From contig OMZM01000004.1 in the NCBI GenBank assembly GCA_900315545.1, positions 1 through 64,000 on the forward strand: a stretch of 64,000 bases of DNA. Direction: 5' to 3'. Positions within the stretch are counted from its first letter, which is position 1; every line of letters starts with the position of its first letter. This DNA comes from an uncultured Prevotella sp. (GTDB lineage: Bacteria; Bacteroidota; Bacteroidia; Bacteroidales; Bacteroidaceae). The position numbers were made by a program, and so were the translations under genes. The notes beneath the pieces were generated by a model, which saw only the letters and a list, made by a program, of their open reading frames with translations, was not told where the DNA came from and did no database searches. Of the stretch, positions 1-6,924 are shown one piece after another.

Positions 1-180
1 CGAGGGAAAAACTAAACTTCCTTACCCCAAATGAGGTCTTTTTCAAACATTATGCCTAAATTTGCAACCAAATTGCACTTGCTGGTTGACTCTATATAAG
101 AGTTCCTATTACAACAAAAGCAAGGAACTACGGCGTTATGCCTCCATCCTTTTCGATGAGATGATTAACGATTAACAATT
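1..180. other. Left edge, no assignable gene
   Basis: A plus-strand frame is open from about 35 to a TAA ending at 175 and could be the 3' end of a gene broken by a frameshift or cut by the window, because another frame that is open from base 1 stops at 34. The peptide is short and I do not recognise it. Its neighbours suggest phage DNA. Confidence 0.2.
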
Positions 181-214
181 AAGTCCCGCCTCCTTAAGCG
201 GGTGGGACTTTTAA
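181..214 (+). terminator. Rho-independent terminator
   Basis: A stem made of AAGTCCC at 181-187 and GGGACTT at 204-210, extended by GC pairs and followed by T-rich sequence. It would end whatever transcript enters from the left edge, before the DUF5053 gene. Confidence 0.55.
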
Positions 215-227
215 AAACTTAAAAGAT

Positions 228-485
228 ATGAATACAACATCAACGCAAATGTTACGCAAGACAATGTATCAGCAAATGGATGATATATTTGATTCTATCA
301 CTTGGGGCGACCTCGCCCGTACATACTTTGACAAGTCGGCTTCTTGGTTTTACAACAAGATGAAGGGTGTTGACGGGAATGGCAAACCTACGGAGTTCAG
401 TTTAGAGGAACGCATGCAGCTGAGGGGTGCGCTCTGCGACCTTGCAGACCGTATTCGCCGCGCTGCAGACTCGATAGATGTATAG
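228..485 (+). CDS. DUF5053 family phage protein
   Basis: This 85-residue protein has the composition of the DUF5053 family, small proteins found in Bacteroidota transposable phages and prophages: a middle segment ITWGDLARTYFDKSASW, then YNKMKGVDGNG, then a C-terminal ALCDLADRIRRAADSI helix. I recall the W-x-x-L-A-x-x-Y-F and DLADRIRRAADSI pieces as the family signature. The first half resembles a helix-turn-helix, so DNA binding is possible but unproven. It lies between two terminators, at 181-214 and 554-583, so it is probably a single-gene transcript. The start ATG at 228 follows an A-rich leader. Its biochemical role is unknown. Confidence 0.7.
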   Translation: MNTTSTQMLRKTMYQQMDDIFDSITWGDLARTYFDKSASWFYNKMKGVDGNGKPTEFSLEERMQLRGALCDLADRIRRAADSIDV

Positions 486-553
486 GCGAGGGTGTAACTC
501 CCCTTTATGACAAAAGTCGCCCGTCCGCCTGCGGGTGCAAAATTTGAGAATGT

Positions 554-583
554 CCCGGTGCATGAAAGTGCATCGGGCTTTTT
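554..583 (+). terminator. Rho-independent terminator after DUF5053 gene
   Basis: CCCGGTGCA at 554-562 pairs with TGCATCGGG at 569-577 (one G-T wobble) around a 6-nt loop, followed by CTTTTT. It ends the DUF5053 transcript. Confidence 0.7.
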
Positions 584-842
584 GTTCTCGTGTCGTGGAT
601 ATACATGACGTGTTGTGTATTTTCACTTTTCTTTATTCGTGTGTATCTTTGCATTGTAGGTTATTGGAGCAGAATGTTTTTCATATATGTAAAGATAATG
701 GCAGTATGGCAGATATAGTTAGTGCACCAGATGATTTGTGTTTTTCTTCGCGGATAGGCGACGTTGTGTTTCGTACTTCTGACGAATACGGTATCGTCGT
801 GTTTGGCTTTCGTGTCGGCGACGTTCATACTACTTTGCTGGA
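584..842. other. Non-coding stretch beside the CRISPR repeats
   Basis: No convincing gene is visible. A TATCTTTG promoter-like element lies at about 634-641. I looked for a tracrRNA anti-repeat, meaning a complement of the first half of the CRISPR repeat, and did not find one. If the array is transcribed on the minus strand this would be its trailer side. Confidence 0.3.
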
Positions 843-966
843 GTTGTTTATGCATATGCAAAGATACTAATTTTAAAGCAAATCACAACGATGTGTGTCT
901 TGATACGTTTCTCAATCCAGTTGTTATTGCAGATGCAAAGATACTAATTTTAAAGCAAATCACAAC
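843..966 (-). CRISPR. Two 47-bp CRISPR repeats around one 30-bp spacer
   Basis: On the minus strand the repeat begins GTTGTGATTTGC and ends GCAATAACAAC, 47 bp, with the length and GTTGTGATTTGC start typical of type II-C repeats of Bacteroidota. Copies lie at 920-966 (canonical here) and 843-889, separated by exactly 30 bp (890-919). The 843-889 copy has three mismatches, all in the 3' half in repeat orientation, as expected for a degenerate terminal repeat. A third perfect copy is at 2647-2693, but 1,680 bp of phage sequence lies between it and this pair. Each repeat contains TATCTTTG, the Bacteroidota -7 element, with GTTG 19 bp upstream of it, so each repeat may promote transcription. No cas genes are in the window. 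Confidence 0.8.
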
Positions 967-1295
967 CCGAAAGTACCTGCAGCCTCGTATGCCTTTGCTC
1001 GGAAGAATCGTTTCATGCGTGGTGTTACGATGATTTCTCCTCCTTCGTTGTGTATTGCTGCGTATGGCAGGTCGGTGTAGAAGGTGACGGAGTTGTCAGT
1101 TGTCTTTGTCCTGATGCTTCTTCTTAGTGTTCCTGTGTCGAGCAGTATGTGGTTGTTTTTTGTGGTGTATTTTTTTCTCTGCCATGCTTGCGAGAAGAAG
1201 GCTTGTCGCTCGAAGTTCTGGTCGAACTCGTCTTTTAGTTCTACGGCAATGTCCCGGAGTGTATTTTTGATGATTTTCTGTATATTTTCTGTCAT
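960..1295 (-). pseudogene. Phage virion morphogenesis protein (Mu gpG-like), truncated
   Basis: This 111-residue protein resembles the phage virion morphogenesis (Mu gpG / tail S) family: an amphipathic N-terminus ending in DIAVELKDEFDQNFERQAF, then AWQRKK, then LLDTGTLRRSIRTK and a PYAAIHNEGG motif followed by VTPRMKRFF. The L-D-T-G-x-L-x-x-S-I and A-x-I-H-N-E-G-G motifs are the family hallmarks. The frame runs into the CRISPR repeat at 966 and takes its stop codon from the repeat's own GTTGTGA, so the native C-terminus is missing. ATG at 1295 is preferred over an upstream TTG at 1346 because the family starts near this point. It follows the minor head gene on the same strand, the usual phage order. 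Confidence 0.7.
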
Positions 1296-1342
1296 TTTTT
1301 TTAAATTTGTTTGGAGGTTGGAAATTATTTTGTATCTTTGCA

Positions 1343-1416
1343 GCAACGATTCCGTAGCTAATGACTACCGATTCGTTGCAGAATGAGGAATGAGCAATCA
1401 TTCCTCAAACTTTTTT
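1343..1416 (+). ncRNA. Candidate small RNA with two hairpins
   Basis: A well-formed Bacteroidota promoter (TTTG at 1310-1313, 19-bp spacer, TATCTTTG at 1333-1340) points into a region without a plus-strand gene. Just downstream, 1343-1357 pairs with 1365-1379 (two mismatches, 7-nt loop). Next, GAGGAATGA at 1385-1393 pairs perfectly with TCATTCCTC at 1398-1406 around GCAA, followed by AAAC and six T residues ending at 1416. The product would be about 65-75 nt. It lies between two minus-strand phage genes and its terminator overlaps the 3' end of the head gene. I do not recognise the RNA. It could be a phage regulatory or antisense RNA. Confidence 0.5.
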
Positions 1417-2622
1417 ATAGAACAATCTAATGCCAGAATCATCATTTATCCAGATTTCATCTATTATCTGTCCCTCTTTTACTCGTTGGTTTATATTACG
1501 CTTCATATATGCATCAGTTAGATTTGGTCTGTCTATTATGATGCGGCTTGATTGCCTTAGACCATGATTTAGCATATTGGAAAATGCACGTTTAGGTTTG
1601 TCAGATACAAACCCTTCATGCTCATACCATACACCGTTGATGCAGAGGTCTGGACATTTCCCTTCGTACTTGGTGCCGACAAGAGAAGCATAGACACACT
1701 CGTACTTGAACTTTGGAGGACGCGACATTTTGGGTGTCAGTATCACCTCTGCCCCTTGTTCCCTTGCGAAGAAAGTTGCAATCTCATTTAGCTTGTTGAA
1801 ATCGCTATCATTGCGATTTATCAGAGTGTGGATGGTAACAGTTCCATTCCCCTCATTTCTTGTTTCTCCTACCTTTGCCAATCCTGAACGTATCATCCGG
1901 CACGCTGCACATAGTTCGTTCTCTGGGACGAATGGGCGTGATAGGGTTGATGGGCTGTCTGAGCCGTTTCCTTTTGCGACATCGCAGTCTCGGCATCGGC
2001 GTATGGTGTACGGGTTATAGTCTGGTACGGTTTTCTTCTCTATGCCAGGATTGAAGTGGAATATTCCTTTGGTGTCTTTTCCCGTTGCCTTCTCTCCGCG
2101 TGTCATTGCCTCGTCGTGATTTGTTTCCTCGTATTTTTCCTTTCGTACCTGTACGACCGTGCATCTGCAGTTCCATCCGTTGGGTGGATAGTATGTTTTC
2201 CAGAATGAGTCGGACATCGGCAGTGTTACCCGGTCGAGTGCTGCGTGTTCCGGTCTGACCTTGTCGTCGTTAGCCGTTCTGTACTGTAGGTTGTAGCGGT
2301 CTTCGTCTTCCTCGAACTGTTCCCACTTCGCCGCCATTGTTGCCGACGCGTGGCAGAAGTTGTATTCGGCTCGCAGGTAGTTGCGATTGTATGTTCTGTC
2401 AATCTTTTGAACGTCATTCAAAAACTGTTCGAATGGCTTTCTATCGCCGTTCTCGTCGATGAGCGACGGGAACGCCTCGTTTAGTTCGTGGAACGTCTTG
2501 ATGCCGGAGAAGATGTAGTTCGACCGCTGCAGTCGCTGTCGCATGGGCGCGTTGGGTACTGCGGTGGGTGTTTCGCTTAATTCGAGGTTGCCCGTCTTGG
2601 GGTTCATCACCCGTCTAAACAA
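1405..2622 (-). CDS. Phage minor head protein with C-terminal nuclease-like tip, 5' truncated
   Basis: Residues about 10-200 match the phage head morphogenesis family (SPP1 gp7 / Mu gpF): FHELNEAFPSLIDENGDRKP, TYNRNYLRAEYNFCHASA and the hallmark YYPPNGWNCRCTVVQV. A small Cys-rich patch (CRDCD, then CAACRM) follows. The last 180 residues (ILTPKMSRPPKFKYECV, then a segment rich in basic residues ending in LFYKKV) look like a BECR-fold or CdiA C-terminal type ribonuclease tip, as seen on many MuF proteins. The frame stays open upstream to 2646, where it meets a CRISPR repeat containing an in-frame stop, so the true N-terminus is lost and the TTG at 2622 is only the first possible start. The repeat's internal promoter could still transcribe the remnant. 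Confidence 0.75.
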   Translation of the reverse strand: MFRRVMNPKTGNLELSETPTAVPNAPMRQRLQRSNYIFSGIKTFHELNEAFPSLIDENGDRKPFEQFLNDVQKIDRTYNRNYLRAEYNFCHASATMAAKWEQFEEDEDRYNLQYRTANDDKVRPEHAALDRVTLPMSDSFWKTYYPPNGWNCRCTVVQVRKEKYEETNHDEAMTRGEKATGKDTKGIFHFNPGIEKKTVPDYNPYTIRRCRDCDVAKGNGSDSPSTLSRPFVPENELCAACRMIRSGLAKVGETRNEGNGTVTIHTLINRNDSDFNKLNEIATFFAREQGAEVILTPKMSRPPKFKYECVYASLVGTKYEGKCPDLCINGVWYEHEGFVSDKPKRAFSNMLNHGLRQSSRIIIDRPNLTDAYMKRNINQRVKEGQIIDEIWINDDSGIRLFYKKV

Positions 2623-2646
2623 AGCGTCGGGGTTGTTCAGGTACTT

Positions 2647-2693
2647 GTTGTTATTGCAGATGCAAAGATACTAATTTTAAAGCAAATCACAAC
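2647..2693 (-). CRISPR. Isolated full-length CRISPR repeat
   Basis: This copy is identical over 47 bp to the repeat at 920-966 and in the same orientation. It is bounded on the left by the cut minor head gene and on the right by another short minus-strand frame (2687-2779, 30 codons) that also ends on the GTTGTGA of the repeat. A normal array would have the next repeat 30 bp away on either side; here the neighbours are 1,680 and 763 bp away. Confidence 0.8.
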
Positions 2694-2781
2694 TTGTCAG
2701 CGCCTGTCGTCGTGAGGGTATAGACTTCTCCCTTCCCCTTCAGGACTTTGCTGACAGGGTTGACGAGTCTGAGATGCATTC

Positions 2782-3189
2782 TTGGCTATCTTCCGTTCAA
2801 TCATCCGGTGCTTCGTCTGCATCTTCAGACGAAAAAAAAAATTGAGCATCGCGGACTACTTGGGTTTCGCGCTGGGTTATGTAGGCATGTCTCTTGATGA
2901 TTTCTGCCGTTTGCGTCAGGAAGAGTTGGAGTCAGTCTTGAAGAGCTACACCTCCCAGCGCGATTTCATTATACATGACGGTTGGGAGCGCATGCGCCAT
3001 CATGCAGCAGTGAGCATCCTGCCCCATGTACGTAAGAAGATCCGTGCGCGTGATTTGTTTCATTTCGGCTGGGACGTGCCAGATGACGCGAAAGGTAGAT
3101 GTCTTGAGGAGTCCGTTCCACTGTCGGCATCTGAGAGCAAGGCTCGTTTTGAGAGTTTGGTTGAAAGGACTAACGCTTGCGTTCATTAG
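2782..3189 (+). CDS. Possible phage tail-assembly chaperone-like protein
   Basis: The core, MSLDDFCRLRQEELESV at residues 36-52 followed by a helix with WERMRHHAAVSIL, then a RARDLFHFGWD segment, resembles small proteins encoded near the tape-measure gene in Bacteroidota Mu-like phages. In those, a P/L-x-x-F-x-x-L-x-x-x-E motif is followed by W-E-R-x-R and a D-L-F-x-F-x-W-D segment. The assignment is by pattern recollection only. The TTG at 2782 gives 135 residues with an unusual basic, Cys-rich start; the ATG at 2887 (100 residues) is a good alternative. Its strand is opposite to that of the adjacent head genes, so this block may be a separate phage fragment. Confidence 0.45.
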   Translation: MAIFRSIIRCFVCIFRRKKKLSIADYLGFALGYVGMSLDDFCRLRQEELESVLKSYTSQRDFIIHDGWERMRHHAAVSILPHVRKKIRARDLFHFGWDVPDDAKGRCLEESVPLSASESKARFESLVERTNACVH

Positions 3190-3190
3190 C

Positions 3191-3415
3191 TTATCTATAG
3201 GGGTTTTCGAATCCTGCTCCAGTGATTAAAGCAGCGACTACCCAGACAAATGCGGAAACAACGGCAGTAACAGCAGCCCAAGCAAATATAGCGACGAATT
3301 TCATAAATCCGCACCAGACCCAAAAAAGGCTGACAAGAACAACAGCAATGGACACTAACAAAATCACATAAGCCAGTGTCATTACCCATAAAAATATGTT
3401 TTTTATTGTTTTCAC
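3191..3415 (-). CDS. Small two-segment membrane protein
   Basis: This very hydrophobic peptide has two likely membrane helices (about residues 7-35 and 38-66), separated by a short Trp/Cys/Met-rich turn, and a short polar C-terminus. No family is recognised. Size and topology would fit a holin-like phage protein, but nothing proves that. A TATCTTTG element on the minus strand at 3420-3427 lies directly upstream. A start at the GTG of 3415 would leave almost no leader, so translation may instead begin at the ATG at 3382, giving 63 residues. Its stop is 2 bp beyond the end of the convergent possible chaperone gene. Confidence 0.4.
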   Translation of the reverse strand: MKTIKNIFLWVMTLAYVILLVSIAVVLVSLFWVWCGFMKFVAIFAWAAVTAVVSAFVWVVAALITGAGFENPYR

Positions 3416-3456
3416 GTTACAAAGATACGAAATATTTTATTAATATCCAAATAAAA

Positions 3457-3480
3457 GTTGTTATTGCAGATGCAAAGATA
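3457..3480 (-). CRISPR. Partial CRISPR repeat (24 of 47 bp)
   Basis: The last 24 bp of the CRISPR repeat, including its TATCTTTG element, are present without mismatch. The first 23 bp are replaced by AT-rich sequence with only weak residual similarity. It has the same orientation as the other repeats, 763 bp beyond the one at 2647-2693. Confidence 0.65.
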
Positions 3481-3670
3481 GGATTTTCCTGTAATTTCCA
3501 AATACTTCTTTCAAAAAAAGAAATAAAGTTGACGGTTTTTGTTATAAGTGATGTCTGTTTGGAATATTAAAAAGTCTTTAAAATTTCAATAATTTAAAGT
3601 TAAACGAGTAATTTTTGAATTGATTTTTAATATTTTTAGTAATTTTCTTTGCTAATAAAATGTTTTTTAG
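3481..3670. other. AT-rich intergenic stretch
   Basis: There is no gene here. The sequence is very AT-rich with T- and A-runs, and sits where a CRISPR leader would be expected if the minus-strand repeats to the left were once an array. It also serves as the 5' region of the gldB-like gene. No other structure is clear. Confidence 0.3.
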
Positions 3671-3679
3671 TACTTTTGC
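3671..3679 (+). promoter_or_regulatory. -7 promoter element of gldB-like gene
   Basis: TACTTTTGC matches the Bacteroidota TAnnTTTG -7 element, 12 bp before the ATG at 3692. Confidence 0.55.
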
Positions 3680-3691
3680 AGCGCAAGTATT

Positions 3692-4501
3692 ATGACGGTG
3701 AATAAGTTTTCGATAGTTTATGTTCTGATGTTGCTGTTGTTTGTTTCTTGCGATTGCAAGCTAAAGACAGGCGATGCCGACGATGATGTCAAGACCATTA
3801 TCGAGGTTCAGCGTTATGACCGTTTGCAGAGCCGTTATCTCACTACCGGCGATTTTTCTGCCCTTCAGCAGATGAGTACGGGCTATCCGATGGAGACGCG
3901 CATACTCATAGAGGATATACTTGAGATAGGGCAGGTTAATGATGCTGATATAAACAGCAAGTTTCTTAATTTCTTTCAGGACACGATTGCTCAGACCATT
4001 ATTACCGAGGCAGAGGCTCAATATGCCGTTATGGACGACATAAACTCTCAGCTGACAGATGCGTTTCATAATCTCAGCAAGATGTTGCCCGATATTAAGA
4101 TACCGATGATCTATGCGCAGATAAGTGCTTTTCAGCAGAGTATTGTTGTCAGCGACGATGCTATCGGCATTTCCATCGACAAATATCTTGGTGAGAACTA
4201 TTCTCTTTATTCCAGATATTTTACAGACGAACAGCGTTCGCAGATGAACCGCGACAATATTTTGCCCGACTGCATCAGTTTTTACCTTATAAGCAAGTAT
4301 CCATTGCGCGACTTTGACACTCGCAGCCAGCACGACCGCGACGTTCATATTGCCAAGATTCATTGGGTTGTCAACAAGTCGTCTGGCAGAAAATACTATA
4401 ATAATAAAACGATAAGTGCCATAGACCGCTACATGAGTTCGCGCCATGACGTGAGTGTAGACGATATGTTGCGCGATACGGTCTATACCATTTTTCCCTG
4501 A
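3692..4501 (+). CDS. GldB-like lipoprotein
   Basis: This 269-residue protein has a type II signal peptide (hydrophobic VYVLMLLLFVSC, lipobox Cys about residue 20) followed by an all-helical domain that resembles the gliding-motility lipoprotein GldB family of Bacteroidota. Features are the stretch ISIDKYLGENYSLYSRYF in the middle and a long helical C-terminus. In gliding species GldB is an essential envelope lipoprotein; homologues occur widely in non-gliding Bacteroidales with unknown function. Length is a little short of typical members (about 310-330). The ATG at 3692 fits the promoter at 3671. The 3' end overlaps the convergent radical SAM gene by 19 bp. Confidence 0.7.
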   Translation: MTVNKFSIVYVLMLLLFVSCDCKLKTGDADDDVKTIIEVQRYDRLQSRYLTTGDFSALQQMSTGYPMETRILIEDILEIGQVNDADINSKFLNFFQDTIAQTIITEAEAQYAVMDDINSQLTDAFHNLSKMLPDIKIPMIYAQISAFQQSIVVSDDAIGISIDKYLGENYSLYSRYFTDEQRSQMNRDNILPDCISFYLISKYPLRDFDTRSQHDRDVHIAKIHWVVNKSSGRKYYNNKTISAIDRYMSSRHDVSVDDMLRDTVYTIFP

Positions 4502-5388
4502 AAGGCGCCTGTTTTCTTCAGGTGATTGTTCAGTTTGTCTGTAAACTCGTGGTTTTTCAGTCCCCAGTCTGGTGCTATCAGCATTTCCTTCGGCGACTGT
4601 GAGACAAAGCGCTCAAGTATAATATTCTTTCTTATGTATTGTATATACCTGGTAATCAGCGAGATGTATTCGTCTACGGTGTAGACGTGGAACGGCTTTT
4701 CGGCATATTCCTGTGCCAGTCTTGTGCCTTTTATAATCTGCAACTGGTGTATTTTCAGAATGTTTATGGGCAGTTCTGAGATTATGGCAGCCTGCCTTAT
4801 GCTTTCGTTTTCGTCTTCTCCCGGCAGTCCGAGTATGACGTGTGCTCCGCAGAGAATGTTTCTTTTAGCCGTTTCGTCGATAGCTTTCTTGCTGCATCCG
4901 AAAGTATGTCCGCGATTTATTCTTTCCAGCGTAAGGTCGTTAGCCGTCTCAATTCCGTATTCCACTATGACGAATGTCTTTTCCGCGAGTTGTGCAATGT
5001 AGTCGAGAATATTGCTGTCCACACAGTCGGGGCGTGTTCCGATTACTAATCCAACGATGTCCTGACATTGCAGTGCTTCGTCGTATAGTCTTTTCAGCTT
5101 GTCCTTGTCGCCGTAGGTATTGGAATATGCCTGAAAATAAGCCAGATATTTCATGTCGGGATACTTCTTTCTGAAGAAGTCCTTGCCCCGTTCTATCTGC
5201 TCCGTAACGCTCAGTTGCCTGTTGCAGTAAGCCGGATTGAAAGTCCTGTTGTCGCAGAACGAGCATCCTCCCGTTGATATCCGTCCGTCTCGGTTAGGAC
5301 AAGAAAATCCTGCGTCTACGGCAATTTTCTGTACTCTGAATGGAAATTGCCGCCTAATCCACGTGCCATAGTCGTTGTAGCAGTTCAT
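4483..5388 (-). CDS. TIGR01212 family radical SAM protein (YhcC-like)
   Basis: The N-terminus carries the iron-sulfur signature of this family, CPNRDGRISTGGCSFC, in which the three Cys ligands are spaced C-x11-C-x2-C, unlike the classic CxxxCxxC. It is followed by TIM-barrel signatures such as VIGTRPDC, VEYGIETAND and HVILGLPGE. At 301 residues it has the usual full length. Members cleave S-adenosylmethionine; the substrate of YhcC is not well established. The gene ends inside the 3' end of the gldB-like gene and lies 40 bp downstream of radA on the same strand, so the two may be co-transcribed. Confidence 0.85.
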   Translation of the reverse strand: MNCYNDYGTWIRRQFPFRVQKIAVDAGFSCPNRDGRISTGGCSFCDNRTFNPAYCNRQLSVTEQIERGKDFFRKKYPDMKYLAYFQAYSNTYGDKDKLKRLYDEALQCQDIVGLVIGTRPDCVDSNILDYIAQLAEKTFVIVEYGIETANDLTLERINRGHTFGCSKKAIDETAKRNILCGAHVILGLPGEDENESIRQAAIISELPINILKIHQLQIIKGTRLAQEYAEKPFHVYTVDEYISLITRYIQYIRKNIILERFVSQSPKEMLIAPDWGLKNHEFTDKLNNHLKKTGAFQGKMV

Positions 5389-5428
5389 TATTCTTTTCTT
5401 GCAGAATTGTTGTTCATGTTTTCGTTTC

Positions 5429-6829
5429 CTATCCGAAGAGCAGCCTCAGAGCCTCTTCCACGCGCTTCACGGTGTGCAGTTTTATGCTGTATGCCTTTGT
5501 GTCGATGTCGCCGATGTAGTCGGGTACTATCATGTCGGTAAATCCCAGTCGTTCAGCCTCTGCTATACGCTGTTGCAGTCGTGCCACCTGTCTTACTTCG
5601 CCGCTCAGTCCTACCTCTCCTGCCATGCACCATCCTTTCTCTATCGGTGTGTCAACATGGCTCGAAAGCACTGCCGCTATCACACCCAAGTCTACGGCAA
5701 GGTCGGTAATTCTCAGTCCTCCGGCAATGTTGACGAATACGTCTTTCTGTATCAGTTTGAACCCAACTCTTTTCTCCAGCACTGCAAGCAGCATGTTCAG
5801 CCTGCGTTGGTCGAATCCCGTTGCCGCCCTCTGCGGTGTTCCGTAAGCCGCTGTCGATACGAGCGCCTGCGTCTCCACCATGAATGGCCTCATGCCTTCC
5901 ATAGCCGAGCATATTGCTATGCCCGACAGACCCTCGTGGTCGTTTCTGAGCAGCAGTTCCGACGGGTTAGCCACAGGTCTCAGTCCGCGTTGCAGCATCT
6001 CGTATATTCCGAGTTCCGACGTACTTCCGAAGCGGTTTTTTATTGCTCTCAGTATTCTGTAGATATGCTGCTGGTCGCCTTCAAACTGTATGACCGCATC
6101 GACGATGTGTTCCAGTATTTTCGGTCCAGCCAGTGAGCCTTCCTTCGTGATGTGTCCTATCAGCACCACCGGCGTTCCGCTTTGCTTGGCATATCTCAGC
6201 AGTGCCGCCGTGCATTCCCTTATCTGCGTTATGCTTCCCGGCGAACTGTCAGCTGTTTCGGTGTATATTGTCTGTATGGAGTCAACTATCACTATGTCTG
6301 GCTCACACTGCCTTATGTTGTCGAAAATGCTCTCGAGCATCGTTTCGCACAGTATGAGCGTGTTTTCTGGCAACTGCCTTCCGCTGTTTCCGTCAGCCTC
6401 GTAGAGTCGCTGCGCCCTCATCTTCAGCTGTTCGGCGCTTTCCTCTCCGCTGACGTAGAGTATTTTCTTTTCCTGCATTTGCAGTACGGTTTGCAGTGTG
6501 AGCGTGCTTTTTCCTATTCCCGGCTCACCTCCAATCAGTATTATCGAGCCAGGCACGAGTCCGCCTCCGAGCACTCTGTTCAGTTCGCTGTCGCCCATGT
6601 CGATGCGTTTCTGCTCCGACGTTTCAATGTCTTTCAGCTTCATGGGCTTCATGCCGGCAGCCTTTCCTGCGCTCAAGGTACTGCTCTTGGCTGCGTTGCC
6701 TGCGGAGCTGCTGCCAAGACGTATCTCCTTGAAAGTGTTCCACAGTCCGCACGACGGACATTTGCCTATCCATTTCGACGATTCCTGTCCACAGTTGTCG
6801 CAAACGTATGCTATTCGTTCCTTTGCCAT
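5429..6829 (-). CDS. DNA repair protein RadA
   Basis: RadA helps process recombination intermediates by acting as a branch-migration helicase. All parts are visible in 466 residues: an N-terminal C4 zinc finger (CDNCG about residues 10-14, CPSCG about 24-28), Walker A GGEPGIGKST near residue 100, Walker B-like DIVIVDSIQT, the RadA-specific KNRFG motif near residue 263, and a Lon-protease-like C-terminal domain (about 300-466). The length is standard. Downstream the yhcC-like gene follows on the same strand. Upstream lies one of the six intergenic repeat elements, which separates it from the divergent transporter-like gene. Confidence 0.95.
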   Translation of the reverse strand: MAKERIAYVCDNCGQESSKWIGKCPSCGLWNTFKEIRLGSSSAGNAAKSSTLSAGKAAGMKPMKLKDIETSEQKRIDMGDSELNRVLGGGLVPGSIILIGGEPGIGKSTLTLQTVLQMQEKKILYVSGEESAEQLKMRAQRLYEADGNSGRQLPENTLILCETMLESIFDNIRQCEPDIVIVDSIQTIYTETADSSPGSITQIRECTAALLRYAKQSGTPVVLIGHITKEGSLAGPKILEHIVDAVIQFEGDQQHIYRILRAIKNRFGSTSELGIYEMLQRGLRPVANPSELLLRNDHEGLSGIAICSAMEGMRPFMVETQALVSTAAYGTPQRAATGFDQRRLNMLLAVLEKRVGFKLIQKDVFVNIAGGLRITDLAVDLGVIAAVLSSHVDTPIEKGWCMAGEVGLSGEVRQVARLQQRIAEAERLGFTDMIVPDYIGDIDTKAYSIKLHTVKRVEEALRLLFG

Positions 6830-6924
6830 TTGTTGTATTTTTTCTTTCCGAGCACAAAGGTACGAATTTATTTTCAGTCAGAAAAGAATACGACGGCATA
6901 ACCATCGGCAAAATATATATATAA

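Noticed and set aside
1-3600. Complete CRISPR-Cas locus
   Set aside because: I looked for cas9, cas1 or cas2 reading frames and for an anti-repeat of a tracrRNA on both strands here and found none. Only the repeats are present.
5399-6901. Long plus-strand open frames opposite radA
   Set aside because: They are antisense shadows caused by codon composition; radA on the minus strand has all its motifs.
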